Shown in pieces: positions 34,499-43,600 of a DNA stretch of 64,000 nt. Position 1 is the first letter of the stretch; every line of letters begins with the position of its first letter. Under the pieces are notes generated by a model that was not told the DNA's origin, ran no database searches, and was given only the letters and a program-made list of their open reading frames with translations. The DNA comes from CAVZTX01 sp963778375 (GTDB taxonomy: Bacteria > Chloroflexota > Ktedonobacteria > Ktedonobacterales > Ktedonobacteraceae): positions 186,001-250,000 of the forward strand of contig CAVZTX010000038.1 in NCBI GenBank assembly GCA_963778375.1, in the 5' to 3' direction. Made by a program: the position numbers and the translations under genes.

Positions 34499-34921
34499 AT
34501 GCAGCACTTTGCGCCGGAAGTAGTATCTATCGCGGATGCTTGCCTTGGCGGTTTGCGCGGTCGTTCGGCTTTGCTGATTGGACCGCAGGAGCAGCGGCAG
34601 CGCTATGTACTACTGTTGCAGCAGGCAGAAATGAAGCGTATCTTCCAGGAAGAGACACCTCTCCGTATCTCCTCCTTATTACCTCATGTGCAGCTACTTA
34701 TGCATTTACCCAATCCTCAAACTTTTTCGCAGCCTTCTTCATTTATTAGCGCCGCTTCGATAGCTAGTGGGTGTATAAGGCGACGAACGCCCTTACTTAT
34801 CTTCGATCTTGCTGAATCCACCTCTATTGATGAACTAGCTGGCTTATTACCTACTGTATGCCTCTACACGCCAGGCGACCTTCGTCAAATCTTGATGCCA
34901 GGCGAAGTGAAAATTTCTTGA
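34499..34921 (+). CDS. Truncated HemA-like Rossmann-domain protein
   Basis: 140 residues from ATG 34499 (GGAGG upstream). LRGRSALLIGPQEQRQRYV resembles the NADPH-binding strand of glutamyl-tRNA reductase. PLLIFDLAESTSIDEL then LPTVCLYTPGDL resembles the HemA stretch with the sense LLIIDLAVPRDID..LPGVYLYDIDDL. The catalytic N-terminal domain with its Cys and the C-terminal dimer helix are both missing, and the Gly-rich turn is altered, so it cannot be an ordinary GluTR. It could be a remnant or a dedicated protein. It lies 63 bp upstream of ispH. Confidence 0.5.
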   Translation: MQHFAPEVVSIADACLGGLRGRSALLIGPQEQRQRYVLLLQQAEMKRIFQEETPLRISSLLPHVQLLMHLPNPQTFSQPSSFISAASIASGCIRRRTPLLIFDLAESTSIDELAGLLPTVCLYTPGDLRQILMPGEVKIS

Positions 34922-34984
34922 GCGCATGATACAATACTGTAGAAGCCTATAAAACGAATGTTTGAACTTTATTAAGAGGATCTA

Positions 34985-35866
34985 ATGGAAGTCATTAAAA
35001 TCTCTCCCCGTGGTTATTGTTATGGGGTGGTGGATGCATTGCAAATTGTGCGCCAGGTGGCGAAAGACCCGACGATGCCGCGCCCTATCTATATTATTGG
35101 ACAGATCGTACATAATCGTCATGCAATTGAAGAACTTACACGCCTGGGAGCGATCACACTTGATGGACCTGATCGAGCAAGCATCCTGGAACAAGTCTCA
35201 GAAGGCACGGTTATTTTCACCGCGCATGGTGTTTCTCCACTTGTAAAACGCAGAGCGCAAGAGCGCGGACTGAATTGTATAGACGCTACCTGCCCTGATG
35301 TGACCAAGACGCATGATCTCGTGCATATCCTGGTAGAGCGGGGCTACTATATTCTTTATATTGGCAAGAAGGGCCATCCTGAGCCGGAAGGCGTGATCGG
35401 TGAAGTTCCAGGACATATTAGCCTCATAGAGGATGAGGCTGATGTGGATGCATTGAAGCTTACGCCAGAACAGGAACAAAAACTGGCAATTTCTACTCAA
35501 ACCACTCTTTCGCAGTGGGATACACGGCGGGTGATAGAGTACATCAAAAGCCGTTATCCGCATGCAGAGGTGCATATTGACATCTGTGCAGCAACCCAGA
35601 CACGACAGGAAGCGGTCGTCGCGCAGGCCAAAGGAGCCGATTTGACGGTGGTTGTAGGCGATGCTCGCAGCAACAACACTAATCGCCTCGTGCAGGTATC
35701 GGAAGAGCTAGCCGGTGTGCCAGCAGTACGTATTGATGACCTGTCTCAACTCAAACCCGAATGGCTAGAGGGCAAGAAGCGTATCGCTGTCACTGCCGGT
35801 GCTTCGACTCCTAGTCAGTTGACCCGCGAAGTTATTCGCTATCTCGAACAATACCAGCCGGAATAG
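34985..35866 (+). CDS. ispH: 4-hydroxy-3-methylbut-2-enyl diphosphate reductase
   Basis: 293 residues. IspH makes IPP and DMAPP in the last step of the MEP isoprenoid pathway with a [4Fe-4S] cluster. The three cluster cysteines are in GYCYGV (C12), DATCPDV (about C98) and DICAATQTRQ (about C200). HNRHAIEEL and FTAHGVSP carry the substrate-binding His residues, and TAGASTPSQL is the C-terminal signature. ATG follows GAGGA. It lies 6 bp before the next gene. A CruF-type carotenoid gene at 63.7 kb would use its product. Confidence 0.96.
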   Translation: MEVIKISPRGYCYGVVDALQIVRQVAKDPTMPRPIYIIGQIVHNRHAIEELTRLGAITLDGPDRASILEQVSEGTVIFTAHGVSPLVKRRAQERGLNCIDATCPDVTKTHDLVHILVERGYYILYIGKKGHPEPEGVIGEVPGHISLIEDEADVDALKLTPEQEQKLAISTQTTLSQWDTRRVIEYIKSRYPHAEVHIDICAATQTRQEAVVAQAKGADLTVVVGDARSNNTNRLVQVSEELAGVPAVRIDDLSQLKPEWLEGKKRIAVTAGASTPSQLTREVIRYLEQYQPE

Positions 35867-35872
35867 TAAGGT

Positions 35873-38162
35873 ATGAAAAAACTACATCAGGTACTGGCAG
35901 GCTATAGCGCACAACAACTTGAGCAGATAGCCCAGCTATGGGGCATTAGTAAAGAGCAACTGGATAACATAGGGTTTACAGGAACGCCCTTTGCAAATAA
36001 CCTGGATTCCATCGGTGCCCGTTTCGTATGGGAGCATCTTCCAGAGGATGAACGGAAGGTGCTCTATAATATCTTGCACATTTCATCTTCCAATGGTGTT
36101 ATGAGCGGCGTACTGGAAAAAATAACGCGACTGCCACAGCCTCGCTATGAAGCTGCGCTTGATACACTCAAGCAATATGCGCTGCTACTAGAGGAAGAGA
36201 CGAAGGCCAAGTCTACTATAAAGCAGAGGCTTGAGACCTCCCCTTACGGCGTCAAGAAATCGCCAACTGCAGGTGTATCTTTGCTCTATGTTCCTCAGGA
36301 GATCGTTGAACCGTTGGATATCACGGGGCGCGAAATCTTTTTAAAGAATTACGATCGCTCAAAATTTCCACTTGAAAAGGTATTGTCATCACTGCATCAA
36401 AGTCAGTTGTACGCGATTAGTTTGCTCTATGGAATAGTCCTCAATGATTACTATTCCCCTGCTCATCCAAGTACAAGGGTGGCGGCGAATTTAATGCAGC
36501 CCGACGTCGCGTTATTTGTTCTGGAGCAGTTCGATGCTACAACGCGCAATCTTTGCAAGTGGCTATGCGATTCGGATGGGAGAGCTAGTATGGCGGCGGT
36601 GCGGGAATATACCGGCTATGATAATGTTGCACTCTCGGCCCTATTGCATACGCTTGAGCGCCATGCCATTGCTTTTGATACGTTTTCAGGTTCAGAACGC
36701 ATATTGTTTGTGCCACATGAACTGCTCAAGAACCTCAAGCGAGCAATGGCACAATCTGCTGCAACGGTGTCTGATAGCTATGCCAACGGAACTGGTTGCC
36801 CTTGATCAGCCTCCAGAGACAACATTTTCTGGGAATAATCTTACCATCTATGATCTTGCGCTGATCATTGGAGCGGTTTATCAGCAAGATATAGAGCCGA
36901 CGCAGGCGGGTAAAGTGCCCAAACGTATCGCTAACAAATTGCTCCCACTGCTGCAGGGAGAACCACGAATCGTGTATGAAGGGGATGGCAATTTATTGCT
37001 TGAAATGTTGTTGGCCATCGCACAGGAACTGAAACTCCTCCAGATCTCCAAATCGTCTTTAACAGAGATCAAGCCACACTATGAGCCTGGGCCTCGCCTG
37101 AAACAATGGTCAAGAATGGATAGCCTGGAGCAAACGCGGCATTTATTTACAGAGTGGCTTAATAGTTCGCATTGGATTGATGTAACGGGAGTTGACTATG
37201 TCGATAACTATTCCTATTATCTGAATTTCCAGTCAGCTCGTAAGGCCATCGTATCTCATTTGCATAATTGTAAGCCTGGCCAGTGGTACAGCATTAAATC
37301 CTTACTAGGTACAATTAAAGCACAGGACCCGTTCATTTTACGTACACAACTCTACCCTAGCGGTTTGATGCATTACCGTAACAAGCGGGATATTCTTGCG
37401 AATTGGCGGAAGTGCGATGGGGAAGTGCTTGTTGGTATGCTGGCATCATCTCTCTATGAGTTGGGGATTGTAACGATAGGCTATATCAAGCCAACCGGAC
37501 GCGAAGCAAAAGAAGCGGTCAACCCCGATGCCTTCATGGTCACGGATGTTGGAGCCAGGATGCTGTTGGTGGAAGCAAAGGCTGCTTTAAAAAAAGAAGG
37601 CGGACCCGATTTGGATGAAAATTTGCCTCCAGCAGCACAAGCAAATGCCAACCGTACACTGGTAGTTCAGCCTAACTTCGAGTTGCTGCTCTTACAATCT
37701 GACCTACCCACCTTGTACAGCCTGTTACCGTTTGCCGTAGTAAATCAGGCAGGGATCGTCAGTCGTCTGACACTTACACGTCCTGCCTTGATGCGTGCCT
37801 TAAGATCAGGCTTGCGTATCGAGCAAATATTGCAAATTCTGGAAGAGCATAGTTCGAAAGAGATCGCCCAGAATGTCTCGTATACGCTACGAGATTGGGC
37901 AAGGCTCTATAAAGAAGTTAAGATTTCTCAAGTTCTTTTGCTCGAAGTGCCTACCGAAGCTCAGGCAGAGGAGCTGCTGGCGTCTTCCAAGCTGCAGGAG
38001 CTGGATTTACGACGACTTGGCCCCTGTGCCATTGCGGTAGGTGGTGACGTTACCTTACAAAAATTGCGCAGCGCCCTCGATAAAGAGGGCATCGTTGCAC
38101 ATATCAGCGGGGATATTATTACCCGGCGGGATAACGCGTTTAGTTTCGGCAGGCTGCGATAA
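35873..38162 (+). pseudogene. Helicase-C-terminal-like (Helicase_C_3) protein, one frameshift
   Basis: About 763 residues in two frames. The first part (35873-36805) is helical, with winged-helix-like segments. The second (from about 36780) ends with a domain like that of actinobacterial XPB/Ssl2-associated helicase proteins: LVVQPNFELLLLQSD, TLTRPALMRALRSGL and EQILQILEEHS. There are no Walker motifs, so it is not itself a helicase. The frames overlap at 36780-36805; the second has an ATG at 36780 but no ribosome site. I take it as one gene with a one-base indel, though two overlapping genes are possible. It is 6 bp after ispH. Confidence 0.75.
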
Positions 38163-38550
38163 TCTGCAAGGCCTGTTCGCGAGCATCAAGCTGGATAAGT
38201 GTTAATACTTGTTGAAAAATAACATGGCGGAGCAGGCTGGGCCGAAATTCTAGTTCTTTCCCATGTGGTTCTCTCTCTGTTAAGCATTCTACCAGACATG
38301 CGTCAGAAATGGGTGGAGAACAGGTAGGGATATGGTTGAGAAACAAGCGGACAATGTTGTAGTTCTATAACTGAGATTGTTCTTAGGTGAGACGGCTTTG
38401 CTATCTGATGTGAGAAGTAATCTTGGTAGTTATTTTGGGCTAGTATTCACCTTAATCTTGTTCTGTAAGGGGCTGCTTCGTTCGATATTCAGGGGGAGAA
38501 CCCTTTCAATAGACCAAATTACGTATTGAGAAGGAGTAGGTAACAATTTT
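38163..38550. other. Intergenic region of about 390 bp
   Basis: Between the helicase-like gene and a small membrane-protein gene, both on the plus strand. There is an open frame on the minus strand (38140-38346) but it has no ribosome site. No repeats of the CCCCTACG family or RNA genes are visible. Confidence 0.5.
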
Positions 38551-38787
38551 ATGAATCGCTCGACACTTTTCTATGCAGCAATTGTGCTTGCTGTAGTAAC
38601 ACTCGTTTTGGCCATCTACTATTTAATCCCAGGGATCACTCATCCTCATCTATCGCTCCATCATGGTTTTGCAATGGTAAAGAATACGCGACGTGTATAC
38701 GTAGCAGGGTTTTTTGTCCTCGCGCTCATTTTTGGCGTTCTTGCATACATGCAGCGGCCAAATTTGAAACACTCTTCACAAGCATAG
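38551..38787 (+). CDS. Small two-helix membrane protein
   Basis: 78 residues from ATG 38551 with AAGGAG 12 bases upstream. There are two membrane segments: FYAAIVLAVVTLVLAIYYLI and VYVAGFFVLALIFGVLAYM. Between is a His-rich loop (THPHLSLHHGF). No known family. It converges on folD with a hairpin between. Confidence 0.7.
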   Translation: MNRSTLFYAAIVLAVVTLVLAIYYLIPGITHPHLSLHHGFAMVKNTRRVYVAGFFVLALIFGVLAYMQRPNLKHSSQA

Positions 38788-38810
38788 CTGTAGTTCGCCA
38801 GATAAGGTTA

Positions 38811-38852
38811 GTAGTTCACCCATTTCCAAATATCTGGAGATGGGCGAACTGC
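38811..38852. terminator. Imperfect hairpin between convergent genes
   Basis: GTAGTTCACCCATTTCCA pairs with TGGAGATGGGCGAACTGC with a few mismatches around AATATC. It is placed 24 bp after one stop and 41 bp from the folD stop, so it may end both transcripts. No long T-run. Confidence 0.55.
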
Positions 38853-38892
38853 AATGGCACGATTTCCAACACTCACATACTGGTGGTATCTG

Positions 38893-39732
38893 CTATTGGG
38901 GGCCAAGTAAAGTGTGGCGAATCAACATCAGGTGGGTAAGCGGACCGAGACCTCCTGGTACGGGCGTTAGGAATGATGCGATCTCTTTAACTCTCTCAAA
39001 ATCTACATCTCCGACTACTTTCCCATTCATCGGGTTAATGCCTGCATCAAGCACGACAGCTCCTGGTTTCACCATATCGGCGGTAATACTTAAAGGTCGT
39101 CCTATACTGACTACGAGAATATCGGCGTTGCGAGTGATGTGAGCAAGATTTTGCGTATGGGAATGGCAGATGGTTACGGTGGCATCATTACGCATTAGAA
39201 CCAGTGCAATGGGTTTGCCTCCAACGTTGCTGCGCCCAACAATTACAGCATTGCGTCCCGCGATGGGAATGCCTGCGTCCTGTAATACTGTAAGGATCAC
39301 ATCAGCGGTGGAGGGAATGAAGCTAGGGAAGCCAAGCAGGAGATTGCCAGCATTACGTGACCCAAGGCCGTCTACATCTTTCTCCTGGCTCAGGACCTCG
39401 GTTACGATACGTTGCCGGATGTGTGATGGGAGTGGCAGGAGAAGCACAACTCCATCGGTATTTGCATCATCGCTACGTGCGGCTACTTCGGCACGCAGTT
39501 CTTCTTCCTCGATCTCGAATGGGTAAGCCAAGGTGGCGCAATCCAGACCAATTGTGTGGCAGGCCCGCACTAATTGCCGACAGTAGACCTCAGCAGCTGC
39601 ATCATGACCCACTATTATTTGCGCTAACATGGCTGAACGGTGATGCTGCTGACGAAATTGTTCGGCCTTGCTTTGCAGTTCAATGGTCATGCGTGTAACC
39701 AGTGGTTTGCTGTTAAATATGATTGCGGACAT
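38893..39732 (-). CDS. folD: FolD-like methylene-THF dehydrogenase, catalytic Lys and Gln absent
   Basis: 279 residues, the usual FolD length. FolD oxidises 5,10-methylene-THF and hydrolyses the methenyl form. The fold signatures are present: VGHDAAAEVY, KDVDGL, GRNAVIVGRSNVGGKPIA and TPVPGGLGPLT. Numbering matches E. coli FolD. Tyr50 and Asp121 are kept, but the essential Lys54 is Leu (YCRQL, where YVxxK is expected) and Gln98 is Leu (LLLPLP for VQLPLP). Loss of both should abolish cyclohydrolase activity; dehydrogenase activity might remain. A standard FolD is probably elsewhere in the genome. Confidence 0.88.
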   Translation of the reverse strand: MSAIIFNSKPLVTRMTIELQSKAEQFRQQHHRSAMLAQIIVGHDAAAEVYCRQLVRACHTIGLDCATLAYPFEIEEEELRAEVAARSDDANTDGVVLLLPLPSHIRQRIVTEVLSQEKDVDGLGSRNAGNLLLGFPSFIPSTADVILTVLQDAGIPIAGRNAVIVGRSNVGGKPIALVLMRNDATVTICHSHTQNLAHITRNADILVVSIGRPLSITADMVKPGAVVLDAGINPMNGKVVGDVDFERVKEIASFLTPVPGGLGPLTHLMLIRHTLLGPQ

Positions 39733-39987
39733 GATTTATACTTTCTAATCGCGATATTCGTGCCCTATCATATCATATGTTTTGGAAGAAGTTGGGTAGA
39801 GTGAAGCCTTGGCCTGCCCGTGGTGGAAATCCTGGGGAATCATTCGGGAGGAAATGCAGTGGCAAGGAATTGAGAAATGCGTTACAATGCTGCAAATAAT
39901 AGGGCAATATGGTAACTGATGGAAACGTGGAAGTACAACAAGCACGTAGCCATTCAGTACCATCTAGATGATAAAGAGAGGATTCTT

Positions 39988-40482
39988 ATGGCTGGAGACT
40001 GTTCATTTGATATAGTATCGCAGTTTGACGAACAGGAACTGGTGAATGCAATTGACCAAACACGGCGAGAAGTGCAGACGCGCTATGACCTGAAGGATAC
40101 GAAGACAGATATTGTCCATAACAAGGACAATATCACAATCGTTACAGATAGTGAGTTCACTCTCAAAAGTGTGCGAGACATCCTGGAAACGAAAGCGATA
40201 CGTCGCGGTTTATCATTGAAAATCTTTAAACCAGATAAAGAGGAAAGCGCTGCAGGTGGGCGGGTACGCCAGGTCATCACATTGCAGCAAGGCCTCTCGC
40301 AAGACCTGGCGAAGGAGATTAGCAAGCATATTCGGGAAGTATATCCGAAGGTGCGACCGCAAATTCAGGGTGATGCTATCCGGGTTGTGGCCAAAAGCCG
40401 CGACGAGCTACAGGCGGTTATAGCTCTGCTCAAGCAGAAAGACTACCCGGTAGCTCTGCAATACATCAACTATCGAGGCTAG
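39988..40482 (+). CDS. yajQ: YajQ family nucleotide-binding protein
   Basis: 164 residues from ATG 39988 (AGAGG upstream), matching the family length; the frame is open further upstream but lacks a site. It opens with the family signature SFDIVSQFDEQELVNAIDQ and contains TRYDLKD, EFTLKSVRDILETKAIRRGL and VRPQIQGDAIRVVAKSRDELQ. YajQ proteins bind nucleic acid or cyclic di-GMP in some species. The sequence does not show which. It stands alone between folD (divergent) and the TPR gene. Confidence 0.95.
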   Translation: MAGDCSFDIVSQFDEQELVNAIDQTRREVQTRYDLKDTKTDIVHNKDNITIVTDSEFTLKSVRDILETKAIRRGLSLKIFKPDKEESAAGGRVRQVITLQQGLSQDLAKEISKHIREVYPKVRPQIQGDAIRVVAKSRDELQAVIALLKQKDYPVALQYINYRG

Positions 40483-40633
40483 GTTATTATAACGAAGTAC
40501 TTTAGTACCAAAAAGAGAGTTTGGTAGCTCAAAAAGATCGAAATTGTAGTAACCTAGGTTTGACTAGGAAAAATTGTTCAGGCTAGCGGAGCCTGCGGAG
40601 CGTCTATCAGTTTATTGGGAAAGCGAACCTTTC

Positions 40634-43600
40634 ATGCCTGGGAACAGACAAGTTTTCAGTACAGCAATGAATGCAGCCGATCGCTATCGCTGGGATAGTC
40701 AATGGGCAGAGGCTGCGAGAGAGTATGAGCGGGCACTGGCGGAGTTCCCAGATGATGCGGCGGCACGTGGTGGTCTTGGGTTTTGCTACATGCAGACCAA
40801 GCAGTGGCAGCAGGCACTTGACGAATATGAACATATTCTTAAACGCGATCCTAGCAACGTGATCGCGTTAAGCAAGACTGCCGAGCTATACGTTATTCTG
40901 AATAGGCGAGAGGATGCGTACAAAGCGTATCTTCATTTGGCCGAACTCTATTCACAAGCCGGTCAGGGGGCAAGGGCAGAAGCGGCGTGGCAGAAGGCGG
41001 TGCAGTTGTCTCCAGGTAACCCTGAACCGCATGAACGCCTCGCGGCGTACTACATGGGCAAAAAAGATATGACGTTGATGATTTCGGAGCGGCTTGCTGC
41101 TGCTCAAGGGTATCTTCAACGAAATGATTTTACAGCAGCACGTATGCAGTGCGAAGAGGTACTGTATGTAGATGCTACAAATACGCAAGCCCAGTACCTA
41201 CTCTCACAGATAATGCGAGGGCAGGTACAGCCGCCTGATTACCTGCCTGGAGGGCAGGATTCCTTGTCTGGGGGGCAAGTAACCATTCCACAAGGTATGG
41301 GAACAACAGGCATATCATCGGCAGGTACGGTAGTAGGTGCGCCAGCTCTAGCTGGTACGCCTTCCGGCCCGTTGGCTACGGGTAATCCTACGACCGATTC
41401 GGGAACATTGAGCAATATAAGCGGAGGTAACACTGGCATCATGGGAAATATGGGTAGCGCGGGAAATATGGGAGGCGTAGGTAATCCCGGGCCAACGCTT
41501 GCTACAGCAGGCATGGCTAATGGAGAGACAGCACCGACCTCACGTAAACGAATTACTGCTAGCCAAGTCACAGGGGCACTGAAACAGGCTCAAACCTTTC
41601 AGGCCCAGGGTCGTTTTACTGATGCTATCGACCTCTGTGAACAAATCATTGAAAGTGGCTTTGATCGACCTGATGCTCGCTACTTTTTAGGCTGGCTGTA
41701 TCAGGAACAGAGGCGCTGGGATGACGCAATTCGTCAATTCCAGATGCTGCTGAATGACCCTGACTATGCACTCTCCTGCTATTATGCTCTGGGGCAGTGT
41801 TATCGAGCGCGGGGCGATATGCGCACTGCCACCATGCATTTCGACGAAGCGGTTGACCGCGTGAATCTGGATGCATTGACGGTCGAAGAATCGGATCAAT
41901 TAGTCCAGCTCTGTCAGGAAGCGGCTGAAGCGCATCGTCTTATGGGCGAGCAAGATCAGGCGCTCACGGTCTATAATGCGCTGCTTGGCTTTTTAAGCAG
42001 TCGCGGCTGGAATGACAAAGTTGCCCAGGTCGAGTTTATGCTCAAACAGGCGCAGAATAGTCCTATGCCTGCACGCCCTGTAACTCCACCTCCCACCGGT
42101 ACTCCGCCATCTCCGCAAGCTCCTGTTCAATCCCAGCAGGGGAACACAACGCGTGTTTTTCCACCTGAGCAAACGGCTGCTATGCAACCACCTCCTTATG
42201 GGCCACCATTAGCTATGCCGGATGCAGCGACCATGTCATATAGCATGGGGACTATGTCGAATATGCAGCATCCAGCCCCTGTACCACCTATGGGAAATGG
42301 GAATTCAGGAGGCGCTCAACAACCTCAACAGGCTCAGACCTCGCAGCCTTTTCCTGTGTCTCCGCAAGCTCCTGCTTCAAATCAGTCGGCACCAGTTGCT
42401 AATAACCCATTGGGTGAACTGCCGGATTGGCTCACAGGCATTCTCAATGATGCAGATAAGACTCAGATTGCTAATAAGCAAGCATCGCAATCATCTGCAC
42501 AAGCGACACCACCTGTACAACCTATAGAGTCCGCGCAGTCGATAATAGCTAATCAGCCTACTACTGAGCAGGCAGTTCCATCGGCATCCGATGTGGCATC
42601 ACGTTCGGCTAGTCAAACAAGTGTGATACGGCCTCAGTCTGCATCACCAGTGACACCGTCCTCATCAGCAGAATCAGAAGAATTTCCGGCATCGCCTTCG
42701 TGGCTGACGGAGGGAGCAAGGCCAGCTAGTGCGCAATCCACAGCACAGTCTCAGCCAGCAGAAGCACAAGCTGCTGCCAAGCCATCTACTTCAGCAGTTC
42801 CTGCACCACAGCCTGCTTTGATTGTCGAGGAGTCAGCGGAGAAGCCAGCATCATTGACTCAAGAACGCGATGAGTTAGGTCCATACGCTTCTCAAGCGTC
42901 AGCATCGACAACATCGGCCCGCTCTGAAGAGCCCGAAACTCCTGAGATCCAAACTCCGTCTATTCCAGTACCGGCAGATCAGGACGCGAGGGAATTGAAA
43001 GATACTCCGCAAGTGGGCGCGATAAATCGAACCCCTACACAGAGTTCTCGTAAGAAGGGAAAAAAGAGTAGCGCTGAAGACCTTTTGACTCAAATGGCCG
43101 GATCTGCTGGAAAAGATGAGGCGTTAAAACAGGTGGCCGATGCTGTGCTTGCCAGCACTGCTACATTGCCCGATAACATTCGCACTCAGGTAGTGCAGGC
43201 TATGCATGATATCCAAAGCTATATTGACCATGGCCTTCTGTCACCTGCCACCGAAGAATGCCTGCGTGTGATCGACATGGCACCGCAGTACCTAGACATT
43301 CACCAGGTCTTGTGCGAAATCTATGTTCGCCAGGGAAAGGTCGAGCAGGCGATTACCAAATATGCCATCTTGATCGATACCTATGTCGTGAATGGCCGTA
43401 TTGATGATGCGATTGCTACGTACCGGCGCATCCTGCAATTGGAACCAAACAACTTAACCTATCGCGTTCGCTTGATCAGCTTGCTCGCTTCGCAGGGAAA
43501 CAAGGAAGATCTGTTGCGCGAACGTACGCTAGCAGCCGAGTCGTACTTGCGTCTTGGCTATATGGATCGAGCACTGACAGAGCTTGAGCAAGCGTTGCAA

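Noticed and set aside
35873..38162. True helicase activity for the helicase-like protein
   Set aside because: Walker A and DEAH-type motifs are absent in both frames.
38140..38346. Minus-strand frame of 68 codons after the helicase-like gene
   Set aside because: It has no ribosome site, a TTG start and no recognisable motif, and it overlaps the end of the helicase-like gene.
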